Positions 34,485 to 43,960 of a stretch of DNA of 64,000 nt are shown here, piece after piece. Source of the DNA: Spirosoma panaciterrae DSM 21099 (GTDB lineage Bacteria > Bacteroidota > Bacteroidia > Cytophagales > Spirosomataceae); NCBI RefSeq assembly GCF_000374025.1, contig NZ_KB893173.1, positions 248,001-312,000 on the forward strand, given 5' to 3'. Numbering within the stretch: position 1 is the first letter of the stretch; each line of letters opens with the position of its first letter. Both the position numbers and the translations under genes were made by a program. The notes beneath the pieces were generated by a model. The model did not search any database. It saw only the letters and a list, made by a program, of their open reading frames with translations, and was not told where the DNA came from.

Positions 34485-35213
34485 CTATAAAACCGTCGAC
34501 AAGACTTGCTTGAGTTTATCAATACTGGTAGCACCCTGCAAATTAGCCACTACTTTTCCATCCTTGCCAATCACTACGATCGTCGGTATTGTGGTGATGT
34601 GGTACTTATTGTGAAAGCCATACGCATTTGGAATAGGTTTAAATGGCAGGGATTTACCATTTTCACCCTTAGTTTGTTCACTGTTTAGTACGCCCAGAAC
34701 AACCGGAGCTGTTTTTGATTGAAATGGCCGTAACGCTTCGGCAAAAGCAGCCGCCTGTTTGTCATCCCAAACTGATTTGTCCAGACTTATCCAGAAACTA
34801 AGTACCACCACATTGCCCAAAAGATCAGCCGATCGGTAGGTATTTCCTTCCACATCCGTCATTACAAAAGGAGCGATTGGCTGGCCTGCTTTGGGTTGTT
34901 TAGCCGGGTCGCGGTCGCGGAACCGATGCGTTTCATGCTCTTCTGCCGTAGCGGCCCGCATAGTATACGTAGTGGACTGACCAAATTCGTCGTAATTGGG
35001 CACCAGGTGATAGGCAAAGGGATCAACTTTAGCGAGTTCATTGTACTCACTGATGGTCATCCGTTGACCAGTAGCCTGATTGATAATGGGGGTAGGTTCA
35101 TTTTGGGCTTTTGCCAACCGAATTATTTTCTTTTGAACACCTACCTGTGCCTGGCAGATTGTACTTAGGGTCAATAGACTAGCCGCCAGAAGAGCTTGTT
35201 TGCTAAGAGCCAT
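34485..35213 (-). CDS. Secreted thioredoxin-fold protein lacking the CxxC motif
   Basis: 242 residues from the Met at 35213 (a Met four codons earlier is possible); signal peptide ending CQAQ. The C-terminal 130 residues have the AhpC/TlpA fold order: GQPIAPFVMTDVEGNTYRSADLLGNVVVLSFWISLDKS, then the cis-proline strand TTIPTIVVIGKDGKVV. Where the redox CxxC should follow VVLSFW, the sequence reads ISLDKS, so no thiol chemistry is possible. The first 100 residues are a separate region of unknown kind. Exported, perhaps a binding or regulatory relative of TlpA. Confidence 0.75.
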   Translation of the reverse strand: MALSKQALLAASLLTLSTICQAQVGVQKKIIRLAKAQNEPTPIINQATGQRMTISEYNELAKVDPFAYHLVPNYDEFGQSTTYTMRAATAEEHETHRFRDRDPAKQPKAGQPIAPFVMTDVEGNTYRSADLLGNVVVLSFWISLDKSVWDDKQAAAFAEALRPFQSKTAPVVLGVLNSEQTKGENGKSLPFKPIPNAYGFHNKYHITTIPTIVVIGKDGKVVANLQGATSIDKLKQVLSTVL

Positions 35214-35457
35214 ATGTGTCGCCATAATGATGCTATTATGCCCTAACTAGTCATCACGGATCAATACCTACGGACGGTACAGGGCACAGGTGATAGCCTA
35301 TCAAAATTCGGGCCACTATATACATCGAGTTTACAATCGACTCATAATCTGCTCACCTTCTGTCTATCAGGTAGTATGTAGTTAGTTAAAAGTATATTAA
35401 ACCATATCCATACAATCATAAATATCGTTGTAGAAATACAACAAAATCTGCACGCAT

Positions 35458-36072
35458 ATGAAGTCCTGGATTATTACGAGCATTCTGCTTTTATCATGCC
35501 TCATCGGGTATGGCCAAACTAGTCGGCCAACTGTATACCGCTATAGTCCCCCAGTTATTGTTACCCATCCATCTGCCTATGTTATTCCGATTGTTTACCA
35601 ACTTCATGATGGAGTCGGTCGGTTAGGCGATGGCTCCCTATTACAAGGTCGTTTTCTGTATAACAAAGGCAGCCTGTTTACTTTTTATCAGAATGGCCAC
35701 ACCAAGGGGGTGAAAATCCCTTTCTTCCAGTTTGAAGAATTAACCCTTGCGGGTGCCGATACGTCTGTTCTGCCCCGATCAGATTCAACCGCGTTTTTCC
35801 GAATTAAAACCCGCCTATATAGACGATTGACCATTGGCAAAATCGCTCTGTTCGATCAGGTATATGCGATTAACGAAGACAAAGGGAAGATTGGCGATTA
35901 TTTATTTGTCTGGGATGAAAATGGCAAACTCAAACGGTTGCGCAATCTGGAAGACGTCAATCAATGGTTTTACAACACCTGCCAGCAAAACCACTGGCCC
36001 AACCCGGATATTTTTCTGAGTAAGACCGAAATCATCAAACGACTGGCTGTGCTTGACCCAAAACCGTATTAA
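35458..36072 (+). CDS. Secreted protein of unknown function
   Basis: 204 residues with a signal peptide (SWIITSILLLSCLIGYGQ). The mature part is beta-rich at first (VYRYSPPVIVTHPSAYVIPIVYQLHDGVGRLGDGS), then mixed, with FFRIKTRLYRRLTIGKIALFDQVYAINEDKGKIGDYLFV. The C-terminal part is helical (LEDVNQWFYNTCQQN). No known domain is visible. A GTTGTA-N4-TACAAC repeat lies about 16 bp upstream of the start. A long hairpin begins 2 bp after its stop. Confidence 0.6.
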   Translation: MKSWIITSILLLSCLIGYGQTSRPTVYRYSPPVIVTHPSAYVIPIVYQLHDGVGRLGDGSLLQGRFLYNKGSLFTFYQNGHTKGVKIPFFQFEELTLAGADTSVLPRSDSTAFFRIKTRLYRRLTIGKIALFDQVYAINEDKGKIGDYLFVWDENGKLKRLRNLEDVNQWFYNTCQQNHWPNPDIFLSKTEIIKRLAVLDPKPY

Positions 36073-36074
36073 TG

Positions 36075-36144
36075 ATAGAACGCTGCTTGTTATGATGATT
36101 ATAATTTACACAGATCATAATCATCATAACAAGCAGCGTTCTAT
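36075..36144. terminator. Long bidirectional terminator hairpin (28-bp perfect stem)
   Basis: Arms 36075-36102 and 36117-36144 are perfect reverse complements over 28 bp with a 14-nt loop, between two convergent genes. No clear T tract; the stem itself is unusually long. Confidence 0.8.
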
Positions 36145-36154
36145 GTATTCGGAA

Positions 36155-37558
36155 TTAATCCTTCTTATACTGCTGAATAATCTTGTAGAGCGCTTTCTGC
36201 TTTTCCAGTTCCGGAAAAAACTCAAACAGTTGAACGTGCCCATCATAATCGAGCGACAGGGCCGCTTCGAGCTGGATCAGCGCTTCGCGATAATGACCCG
36301 CATGAATCAGATAAACCGCTGAGCGATAGTACAAATCGGCTTCAGTAGGCATATCGTTGATCCCAGACTGGATAATGTCGTTAGCCCGCAGAAAATCCCC
36401 CTGATCAAAAGGCACCAGCGACCAGGTCAGATAAACATCCGGGTTTTCGGCATCGACTTCGGCCGCTTTTTCAAAGGCTTCGATGCTCGAAATTACATTC
36501 CCAACCTTGTATTCGGTCTCAGCCACAGCAATGTAATATTCGCCGTTCTGATCATTCAGTTTGACTGCTTTTTGCAGGAAAGGCAACGCTTCGTACCATT
36601 TGCCCGATTCGCTCAGACAAACCCCGATTCCATACCAGGCTTCGTCCCACATGGCATCGAGTTTTAAAGCCTCCCGATACTCTTTGATGGCTTCAGGCAA
36701 CCGATCCTGTTTTTCCAAGCTAGCGCCCAGATGGCAGTATGTATCGGCTGTTGGTTCCTCGTATTTCAGGGTCTCCCGGTAGCAGTGCTCAGCCTTTTCG
36801 AAAAGCCCCAGATTCATGTACGTATTGCCCAGGTTGAAATGAGCCGACGCGAAATCTTCCTTGATCAGTACGGCATAATCGTAGGCTTCGGCAGCATCGA
36901 CATACCGCCCTAACTTGCTGTAGGCAATGCCCATGTTATACCAGGCATTGTACGAATAGGGATCGGTATCGATCAGTTGCTGATAATAGCTCAGGCTGTT
37001 CTCCAGTTCGCCGGTTACGTCCAGGCAAAAGGCCAGTTCGTAGAGGGCATTTTCATTGTTGATGTTAAGCGCAATCGACTTTTTGTACTGTTTGATGGCT
37101 TCGTCGTATTTGCCCCAGTTCTGATAGCTCTGGCCCAACTGAAAGAGGATGTCGTCTTTATCCTCGGCCCGGTCGAGCAATTCTTCCAGCACCTGAATCG
37201 ACTCTTCGTAGCGCCCGGCCATGTTCAGGACAGAGCCTTGCATGAACGGCACATCAAGATCGCCGGGATTAAACAGCGAAGCCCGTTCCAGTAACTCCAG
37301 CGATTCGTCGAATCGTTGGTAATTAGCCAGAATCTGGGCTTTGTCGAGCATCAACTCCAGCGCATAGGGAAAGTTCTCCAGACCTGATTCGGCGGCTTTG
37401 AGCGCCTTGTCTAAATCGCCCTGGTTGAGGTAATGTTCAACCATTTGCTCGTAGACATCCAGATCGAAAAACTGGCTTTGCTGCTGGTCCAGCATCTGCT
37501 CAAAACGCCGGATAGATTCTTTTATATCGCCTTCTCGTTCTTCGAACTCTTGCTCCAT
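36155..37558 (-). CDS. Large tetratricopeptide-repeat protein
   Basis: 467 residues from the Met at 37558 (MEQEFEEREGDIKESI); upstream codons up to a Met at 37624 are possible. About twelve TPR units run from residue 30 to the end, each with the W-LG-Y-A-F-A-P pattern (for example AWYNMGIAYSKLGRYVDAAEAYDYAV, AHFNLGNTYMNLGLFEKAEHCYRETL, AWYGIGVCLSESGKWYEALPFLQKAV). No signal peptide or membrane segment is seen. It is a cytosolic protein-interaction scaffold of unknown partner, conserved as a type in Bacteroidota. Confidence 0.88.
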   Translation of the reverse strand: MEQEFEEREGDIKESIRRFEQMLDQQQSQFFDLDVYEQMVEHYLNQGDLDKALKAAESGLENFPYALELMLDKAQILANYQRFDESLELLERASLFNPGDLDVPFMQGSVLNMAGRYEESIQVLEELLDRAEDKDDILFQLGQSYQNWGKYDEAIKQYKKSIALNINNENALYELAFCLDVTGELENSLSYYQQLIDTDPYSYNAWYNMGIAYSKLGRYVDAAEAYDYAVLIKEDFASAHFNLGNTYMNLGLFEKAEHCYRETLKYEEPTADTYCHLGASLEKQDRLPEAIKEYREALKLDAMWDEAWYGIGVCLSESGKWYEALPFLQKAVKLNDQNGEYYIAVAETEYKVGNVISSIEAFEKAAEVDAENPDVYLTWSLVPFDQGDFLRANDIIQSGINDMPTEADLYYRSAVYLIHAGHYREALIQLEAALSLDYDGHVQLFEFFPELEKQKALYKIIQQYKKD

Positions 37559-37753
37559 GTATAGATAATTTACAACCGGGCAGCCGGTTCTGGTACGATT
37601 CACGAGTTGCGGTTCATACGTCACAATTGAATCATGATCTATAAACCGTACACCGTAAATCAGGATAGGGGCCGCATCAATCAGTGCGATTTATCCTTTA
37701 GCAGTGAAATATATACCCAAAAAAGCGAAACTGCAACCCCTCAACCGAGAAAA

Positions 37754-38794
37754 TTACCGACTCGTGGGGCGCGTATTAAAGGCAGTTGCTACCCGCTTTA
37801 ATGTATCGCTCAAGGGCCTATATTGAAAACGAAGCACTTGCTCAATTTTCCGACCATCGTACTGGTAATGCGAACTCGCCGACCGTGCTGTTTCGCGGGT
37901 GATTAGCGGTTTTTTACCCGTTAGCCATGCCCGCATAGCCTCCAGGGGCCAGAGCACACGCGTCAACGCAGCAGGCACCCGAAACCTTGGTGGACGCTTA
38001 CCCAGTACGGCAGCTATCTGTTCTAACAACGAACGGTACGAAATGGTGCCTGCATTCAGAATGTAGCGTTCGGCGGTTGTATCGGATTGCATCAGTCGAA
38101 CTAATGAATCCGCCACGTCAAGTACATCGACATAATTGACCAGGCCAGCCGGGTAAAAGGGCTTTTCATCGTACACGTACTTGATGAGTTGTAGACTGCT
38201 CCGGCTCCAGTCGCCGACACCAAGCACGATAGACGGATTCACCATAACGGCCTTTAGCCCTTCGGCAACGCCCCGCCAAACCTCCAGCTCGGCTCGGTAC
38301 TTAGTTTTGGCGTAAACCGAATTATTCGGAGAATCTTCCCATTTCTGGTTTTCATTGATTAGAAACGGAGTCTGAGAATCGTCGCTATGTGTAATTGGCC
38401 GACCGATGGCGGCTACCGAACTGACATAGCCAAGCTTGCGTACACCTGCTTTCAGGCACACATTTACCACGTTGGCGGTTCCTTCAACGTTGATCCGCTC
38501 CATCAGATCCCGATCTTTCGGAACAAATGAAACAATGGCGGCCGCATGAATCACATCCAGAATACCGGGTTCTGTCCCAGACAGAATAGCCGCTTCCAGG
38601 GAGGGTATATCCAGCACATCGCCTTCGTGCCAGGTAAGCCGATCGGCCACATCGGCCAGCATGCCGTACCCACTGGATGGCCGATACAACACCGAAACCG
38701 GATGCCCATCGGCCAGATACCGACGAACGAGGTGTGAACCAATAAAGCCAGTGGCCCCGGTAACAAAAACAGGATTAGGTAACGATGAAGTCAT
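37754..38794 (-). CDS. NAD-dependent epimerase/dehydratase family protein
   Basis: 346 residues. The Rossmann motif is VFVTGATGFIGSHLVRRYL; the catalytic pair is Y-x3-K in NSVYAKTKYRAE; VMVNPSIVLGVGDWSR follows. The order and length fit the dihydroflavonol-4-reductase/hopanoid-associated sugar epimerase group. The start codon lies inside the last 20 bp of the Toprim-like gene, so it is probably read from the same message, yet its base composition is that of the core genome. The substrate is unknown. Confidence 0.88.
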   Translation of the reverse strand: MTSSLPNPVFVTGATGFIGSHLVRRYLADGHPVSVLYRPSSGYGMLADVADRLTWHEGDVLDIPSLEAAILSGTEPGILDVIHAAAIVSFVPKDRDLMERINVEGTANVVNVCLKAGVRKLGYVSSVAAIGRPITHSDDSQTPFLINENQKWEDSPNNSVYAKTKYRAELEVWRGVAEGLKAVMVNPSIVLGVGDWSRSSLQLIKYVYDEKPFYPAGLVNYVDVLDVADSLVRLMQSDTTAERYILNAGTISYRSLLEQIAAVLGKRPPRFRVPAALTRVLWPLEAMRAWLTGKKPLITRETARSASSHYQYDGRKIEQVLRFQYRPLSDTLKRVATAFNTRPTSR

Positions 38795-39293
38795 TCAGGA
38801 TGCGTTCAAGTGTAAGAAAGCCGGGCGCTTTTAGCGCATGAAGGTCCGTAAGAAGTTGTATGTAGTTGGGATCAGAGCTGATGGTAGTACTCTTTACTTG
38901 CTTGCAAAATACTTTAATGGACGCAGAAAAGTCGTACAAAGTAACATCTAGCCTTACCTTCTCCGCATTCCAAAGTAAGAAGGATTCTATGGCTTTGTCT
39001 ACTAAAATTAAGTGCTGATTAGTACCTGGCTTTCTTCCGTAAGTCAGTCGGTCACCTACTTCTTCTAGTTGAAAGTCATCGAAGTACGCGGGTTTTCTCT
39101 CTGGCTTGTATGTAACGTCCTTATCTACTATTCCAACAACAGTATACGTTGGTCGATTAATAGCTGTATTCTTCATTTCTTTGACTACGTTATAGACACC
39201 AGAAATGTGATCAACAATAACAGCAGGTGGAGAAAGCATTGTAATTAGAGCCGTGTCAGCAAAGCACTCAGGCAGAAATAGGACGTCCGGCAT
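38775..39293 (-). CDS. Toprim-like small protein, partner of the OLD-type ATPase
   Basis: 172 residues from the Met at 39293, which gives a beta-strand start; the frame is open 57 bp further upstream. Toprim-like signs: strand LFLPECFADTALI with E9-x3-D13, and strand TVVGIVDKDV with D57-x-D59; a later glutamate (E103 in KAIESFLL) follows. Toprim domains hold two Mg2+ with this E and DxD pattern and cut or join DNA in OLD nucleases, topoisomerases and AriB/DUF4435 proteins. The gene overlaps the ATPase by 26 bp and shares its AT-rich composition. I infer the nuclease role; no family search was run, and a DUF4276-type relative is possible. Confidence 0.6.
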   Translation of the reverse strand: MPDVLFLPECFADTALITMLSPPAVIVDHISGVYNVVKEMKNTAINRPTYTVVGIVDKDVTYKPERKPAYFDDFQLEEVGDRLTYGRKPGTNQHLILVDKAIESFLLWNAEKVRLDVTLYDFSASIKVFCKQVKSTTISSDPNYIQLLTDLHALKAPGFLTLERILNDFIVT

Positions 39294-40368
39294 TAGGAAT
39301 AAATTTATCCAAATTAAAAAATACGTCGGTGCCAAAGTCCAAAATATCACGCAAGTTTTCAGTTGTTAACGCATGGACTTTAGTTTCATAATTCTCATAA
39401 TAGGTGATGTATACATTAAGCTGATCATCTTCTAAGTTTTCAATGAATGTGTGTAATAAATACGGACTATGCGTTGAGATAAAATACTGATTTTCGTCAT
39501 CATAAATCATCCGATAGGCCATTTCCTGTGTATAGGGAGGGAATGAATGCACTTCAGGCTCTTCAAATACAATGACGGAATTCTTATTGGATTCGATAGC
39601 TGTGATGTAAAACATAAACCGCCGGAAGGTATCGGCGATAGTGTAATAATCAAACTTATAAACGTAATAACCTGCTCTTCGCTGCAACTCAAAGGCCTGT
39701 GCCTCTCGGTCAAGAACAAATTCTAACCCTTGCTCTCGAAAAAGTCGTCCAAATTCTTCCTTCAGATCGTCTCTACGATCAACAACATTAAAAAGATTAC
39801 TTCCATAAGGAGGCAATAAAAATTGCGAAAATGGTGCATTGACTTTTTCCAGGTTATCAAAATCATATTTCTTGATTGAATGAATCTGTTCAAAGTCAAA
39901 TCCTCTGTTCGCTAATTTCTTATCAAAAGACCCCTCCTTTGAGATTACGAAATCGAATTTTTTAGGTTGAAATGAAGATGGATCGCTTAATTTATCATAC
40001 CCTCGCTCATTTCTTAAATTTTCTATATCTCCTTTTGAATAATATTCGAATTCAGAGACACTATCGCTTTTCTGCTTTAAATATGCTATGCATTTATCTG
40101 TCCTTACGGAAATTATGGCTTCACTGTTATTCTCATAAAATAAATGGCGTATCTCACGATAGCGTATTAAGTTTTTCAAAAATGTTTGGTCGCTGTATTC
40201 TATTCCTAACAACCCCAACGCTTCCAGAATATTTGACTTCCCTACATTCGGCTTGCCGATGAAGACATTCACCCGCTTGCAGTCGAACCGCAGGTCTTTG
40301 ATCGACTTGAAGTTTTTGATTTCGACCCAGTTGAGGAAATTATTCGTATCAGGGGTATTGTTATCCAT
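39268..40368 (-). CDS. AAA/OLD-type ATPase
   Basis: 366 residues from the Met at 40368. The N-terminus (FLNWVEIKNFKSIKDLRFDCKRVNVFIGKPNVGKSNILEAL) carries Walker A with G38, G43, K44 and S45. Walker B is SVIVFEEPEVHS (about 264-274) and the H-loop is FISTHSPYLL (H300). This is the AAA_15/AAA_21 SMC-like fold of OLD, GajA, RloC and AriA ATPases. The insert between the two halves (about 90-240) is specific to this protein. The gene is far AT-richer than its neighbours (18 of 60 G/C at 40021-40080 against 29 of 60 at 37321-37380). It overlaps the Toprim-like gene by 26 bp and is divergent from metG. Confidence 0.85.
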   Translation of the reverse strand: MDNNTPDTNNFLNWVEIKNFKSIKDLRFDCKRVNVFIGKPNVGKSNILEALGLLGIEYSDQTFLKNLIRYREIRHLFYENNSEAIISVRTDKCIAYLKQKSDSVSEFEYYSKGDIENLRNERGYDKLSDPSSFQPKKFDFVISKEGSFDKKLANRGFDFEQIHSIKKYDFDNLEKVNAPFSQFLLPPYGSNLFNVVDRRDDLKEEFGRLFREQGLEFVLDREAQAFELQRRAGYYVYKFDYYTIADTFRRFMFYITAIESNKNSVIVFEEPEVHSFPPYTQEMAYRMIYDDENQYFISTHSPYLLHTFIENLEDDQLNVYITYYENYETKVHALTTENLRDILDFGTDVFFNLDKFIPNAGRPISA

Positions 40369-40421
40369 AGCAGTTCGGCTGTACTGATTGCGTAAACATA
40401 ACAAGGTTCGGGCCTGAATTG

Positions 40422-40440
40422 CTAATTTTGCGAAAATTAG
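40422..40440. promoter_or_regulatory. Palindrome overlapping the metG -7 element
   Basis: CTAATTTT-GCG-AAAATTAG, perfect 8-bp arms. It covers the probable metG -7 element in the 116-bp gap between the ATPase and metG genes, so it may be an operator acting on either. Confidence 0.4.
40423..40430 (+). promoter_or_regulatory. -7 element for metG
   Basis: TAATTTTG, exact match to TAnnTTTG, 54 nt before the metG start codon. No clear -33 element. Confidence 0.4.
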
Positions 40441-40484
40441 TCGGTAGCCCTGTTAATTACCGACGATTGACTGACGACTCAATA

Positions 40485-42548
40485 ATGCTCGAAAACCCAC
40501 AACGCTATACCGTTACGGCGGCCCTGATTTACGCCAACGGCCCGATTCATATCGGCCATATTGCCGGATGCTACCTGCCCGCCGACATTTATGTGCGCTA
40601 TTTACGCTCAACGGGTAAAGATGTTGCCTTTATCAGCGGTACCGACGAACATGGTGTACCCATTACGATTAAGGCGAAAAAGGAAGGGATCACCCCACAA
40701 CAGGTAGTCGATAAATACTACGTCCAGATCAAAAAGGCATTCGAGGACTTCGGCATCTCGTTCGACATTTATTCCCGCACCTCGAATCCGATTCACCACG
40801 AAACCTCGCAGGAAATCTTCCTGAACATCTACAACAATGGTGATTTTGACGAGGAAGTAACCGAGCAGTATTATGATGAAGTAGCCGGGCAGTTTCTGGC
40901 CGACCGATACATTGTCGGTACTTGCCCTGTCTGCGGAAATCCGAATGCCTATGGCGATCAGTGCGAGCGATGCGGAACCGCCCTCAGCCCGACTGAATTG
41001 ATCGAACCACATTCGATGCTTTCCGGCTCGAAGCCAATCCTAAAGGCCACTAAAAACTGGTTTCTGCCTCTGGATCGGATGCAGCCCAAAATTGAGGAAT
41101 ACGTCAACAGCCATACTGAGTGGAAAACGAACGTATTTGGTCAATGTCAATCCTGGCTGAAGGAAGGTTTGCGCCCCCGCGCCATGACCCGCGATCTCGA
41201 CTGGGGTATCAAAGTTCCCCTACCCGATTCGGAAGGGAAGGTGTTGTACGTATGGTTCGATGCCCCCATCGGCTACATTTCGATGACCAAAGAGTGGGCC
41301 GCCGAACAGGGGCGCGACTGGGAATTGTACTGGCGCGATAAAGATACCAAGCTGGTGCACTTCATCGGAAAGGACAATATCGTATTCCACTGCATCATTT
41401 TCCCGGCCATGCTGATGGCTGAGGGCAGCTACATTTTGGCAGACAACGTACCTGCCAACGAGTTTATGAACCTCGAAGGCGACAAAATCAGTACGTCGCG
41501 CAACTGGGCGGTGTGGCTACACGAATACCTGGAAGAGTTACCGGGCAAGCAGGATGTGCTTCGCTATGTGCTGGCCGCCAACGCCCCCGAAACCAAGGAC
41601 AGCGAGTTTACCTGGAAAGATTTTCAGGCTCGCAACAACTCCGAACTGGTCGGCATCCTCGGCAACTTTGTGAATCGGGCAGTGGTGTTGACGCACAAAA
41701 TGGCCGATGGGCGTGTACCTGTATTGGGCGCTCTTACCGAATACGATCAGCAGGTACTGGACGAGCTGGCGCTGTTTCCGGATCGAATTGGCCAGTCGAT
41801 TGGCAACTACCGATTCCGGGAAGCGTTGGGGTATCTGATGGATCTGGCACGGCTGGGCAATAAATACCTGGCCGAAACCGAACCCTGGAAAGCCATCAAA
41901 ACCGATCCGCAACGAGCCCATACTATTCTGAATATTGCCCTTCAGATCACGGCAAATCTGAGTATCGTGTGCGAGCCATTCCTACCTTTTACGGCAGAAA
42001 AACTACGCACTCAACTGGCTATCACCGATCAGTTTACCTGGATCAATGCGGGCCGAGCCGATTTACTGGTCGAAGGGCATGTACTTGGACAGGCTCCAGC
42101 CGGTCCAGCCGATCTGCTTTTTGCTAAAATTGAAGACGACGAGATCAACAAACAGATTCAAAAATTACTGAATGCCAAACGAATGAATGAATTAGCCACG
42201 AAAGAAGTGCCTCAAATCCGCAGCGAAATAACCTATGATGATTTCGCCAAAATGGATATTCGGGTCGGCACCATTACCGAAGCCGAACGGGTCCCTAAAA
42301 GTGATAAACTGCTAAAATTAAAAGTCGATGATGGTCTGGGTGGGCGGCAGATTCTGAGCGGTATTGCCAAACATTTTTCCCCTGAAGAAGTGATTGGCAA
42401 GCAGGTAACGTTTCTGGCCAACCTGGCTCCCCGCAAAATGATGGGGCTTGAATCGCAGGGAATGATTCTAATGGCTGAAGACCGTGACGGTAAGCTATCC
42501 CTGATTACCCCCGGCGAAACGGTCTGGAATGGCGGAACAGTAAGCTAG
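40485..42548 (+). CDS. metG: Methionyl-tRNA synthetase
   Basis: 687 residues from the ATG at 40485; the frame reaches a TTG at 40419 but ATG follows the likely promoter and starts just before the conserved core. HIGH motif: [10 protein letters not shown]. Zinc knuckle: CPVCGNP and CERCG. KMSKS-like motif: DKISTSRNW. The last 110 residues (from about 580) are the tRNA-binding EMAP-II-like domain ([34 protein letters not shown]). It charges tRNA-Met with methionine and is essential. Divergent from the ATPase module. Confidence 0.98.
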   Translation: MLENPQRYTVTAALIYANGPIHIGHIAGCYLPADIYVRYLRSTGKDVAFISGTDEHGVPITIKAKKEGITPQQVVDKYYVQIKKAFEDFGISFDIYSRTSNPIHHETSQEIFLNIYNNGDFDEEVTEQYYDEVAGQFLADRYIVGTCPVCGNPNAYGDQCERCGTALSPTELIEPHSMLSGSKPILKATKNWFLPLDRMQPKIEEYVNSHTEWKTNVFGQCQSWLKEGLRPRAMTRDLDWGIKVPLPDSEGKVLYVWFDAPIGYISMTKEWAAEQGRDWELYWRDKDTKLVHFIGKDNIVFHCIIFPAMLMAEGSYILADNVPANEFMNLEGDKISTSRNWAVWLHEYLEELPGKQDVLRYVLAANAPETKDSEFTWKDFQARNNSELVGILGNFVNRAVVLTHKMADGRVPVLGALTEYDQQVLDELALFPDRIGQSIGNYRFREALGYLMDLARLGNKYLAETEPWKAIKTDPQRAHTILNIALQITANLSIVCEPFLPFTAEKLRTQLAITDQFTWINAGRADLLVEGHVLGQAPAGPADLLFAKIEDDEINKQIQKLLNAKRMNELATKEVPQIRSEITYDDFAKMDIRVGTITEAERVPKSDKLLKLKVDDGLGGRQILSGIAKHFSPEEVIGKQVTFLANLAPRKMMGLESQGMILMAEDRDGKLSLITPGETVWNGGTVS

Positions 42549-42568
42549 TAGTTCGTTCGTTACTCTAT

Positions 42569-42610
42569 TACAAAAAAGCCGGAAGCCATTCGCGTTCCGG
42601 CTTTTTTGTA
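42569..42610. terminator. Bidirectional terminator after metG
   Basis: Perfect 16-bp arms (42569-42584, 42595-42610), 10-nt loop, with A6 and T6 inside the arms, between convergent genes. Confidence 0.9.
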
Positions 42611-42626
42611 CCCTATAGAAAGAGTA

Positions 42627-43868
42627 TCAGCCTTTAAAGGCATGATCGGTTTTAACATCCTCCCCCGACCATATTTTTTTGGCCGTCCAATCGGCCGCTG
42701 GCGATGCCCAGAACGGGTCTGACGCCGATAAGCCCAGGGGTAAGAAGGCTACAGAACACAGATACAGGCTCCCGGTTGAAATATACGTTTCACCGATAGA
42801 CGGCTGATGACCGCACAAGCCAATTTGCAGCCACCCTTTTGTATCGAAGGTATTGGGCGCATCCATGGTTCGTTTGATAACCGCCGTAAGTGCCGATCGT
42901 ACCTGAGCGGGTGTCAGTTCGGCTGGTAAATTTTTCTGCAAGGCAATCTGAGCCAGCAACTGAAATGCGCCACACCGATAAGCCAGCGAACGACCAAAAG
43001 CCGCAAAGGAGCCATCGGGCGCAATCAGTCGTTCCTGCACGATGGCGTACCGTTGCGCCCTTGCCAGCAACGATTCATATAACGCTTTCTCTGCTTTCCC
43101 AGCCTCAACAAGCACCTGTACAGCGTCTAGCAACATCGGCTGAATCACATAGCTATTGTAATAATCCCAATGAAAATCAGGGCCATCGCCGTATGCACCG
43201 TCGCCTTTGTACCAGCTCTGATGCTGTCGAATGGCATAATCCATGCGTAGTTCATCGCCCGAACCCGTATATTTCAGCAAAGCCGCTTCGACCATGGCAC
43301 TGAACAGCAACCAGTTATTATAGCCGGGTTTGATTACCCGGCTGGCTAGTAATGCCTTCACCACATTCGCCTGTTCGTCAGCACGTAACGCTTTCCAGAG
43401 TTTTGGCGACCGCACGAGTCCATGCGCCAGAAAAGCGGCATCGACCAACGGCTGCCCCCCTTTGGTAAAATTTAAATAGTCGGGCGATTGCGGATTAACC
43501 CCGTTCGAAATGGCATTTTTTGCCAGTTCCAGATAACGTTGCCGAAGTTTACCTTCCGATGTATTATCAACGTCCAACTCCAGCCACGGAGCCAGACCAG
43601 TGATCGTGCGTCCGAGGGCTTCCAGATGCGATACAACTTTACGACCTTCCTCCTGCCCCGGTGCCGACTCGACTGGCATAGTTGCTTTTAGTCGATTCTG
43701 GGCTAAGGCCGACAATACCGGATCGGCTATTTTCAATAAGGTTTGCAGCCAGTAGGCCCGATCGTCAGTCGCATTGGGTTCAAGCAGAGCTGAACGTTCG
43801 GCTCCCGGTTTGAACGGAAAACTAAGTGGAAATGTAGCCGCCAACTGGGCAAAAGTCCGTCGATTCAT
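42627..43868 (-). CDS. DUF2264 family protein with Tat-type signal
   Basis: 413 residues. The N-terminus MNRRTFAQLAATFPLSFPF has the twin-arginine motif R-R-x-F but a short hydrophobic part. The body is the DUF2264 (alpha/alpha-toroid) family: WLQTLLKIADPVLSALAQNRLKATMPVE, LGRTITGLAPWLEL, NNWLLFSAMVEAALL, WDYYNSYVIQPMLLDAVQVL and RCGAFQLLAQIAL. Members are thought to degrade or bind polysaccharides; activity is unproven. It lies 92 bp after a Gfo/Idh/MocA oxidoreductase gene on the same strand, and the pair could act in sugar breakdown. Confidence 0.85.
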   Translation of the reverse strand: MNRRTFAQLAATFPLSFPFKPGAERSALLEPNATDDRAYWLQTLLKIADPVLSALAQNRLKATMPVESAPGQEEGRKVVSHLEALGRTITGLAPWLELDVDNTSEGKLRQRYLELAKNAISNGVNPQSPDYLNFTKGGQPLVDAAFLAHGLVRSPKLWKALRADEQANVVKALLASRVIKPGYNNWLLFSAMVEAALLKYTGSGDELRMDYAIRQHQSWYKGDGAYGDGPDFHWDYYNSYVIQPMLLDAVQVLVEAGKAEKALYESLLARAQRYAIVQERLIAPDGSFAAFGRSLAYRCGAFQLLAQIALQKNLPAELTPAQVRSALTAVIKRTMDAPNTFDTKGWLQIGLCGHQPSIGETYISTGSLYLCSVAFLPLGLSASDPFWASPAADWTAKKIWSGEDVKTDHAFKG

Positions 43869-43960
43869 TGAATTAACTAGTCAGGTAGTAGAGATGGGCA
43901 AGCGTGGTCAGGATTTGTCAGGTATCGCATTACCAAGATTGACCATGATTGGCCTCAAAT

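Noticed and set aside
35427..35442. GTTGTA-N4-TACAAC repeat before the gene at 35458
   Set aside because: Too short to separate from chance in AT-rich intergenic DNA; mentioned in the gene entry only.
40419..40484. Longer N-terminus of MetG from TTG at 40419
   Set aside because: Would start before the -7 element, so it would not be transcribed; the conserved core begins at the ATG at 40485.
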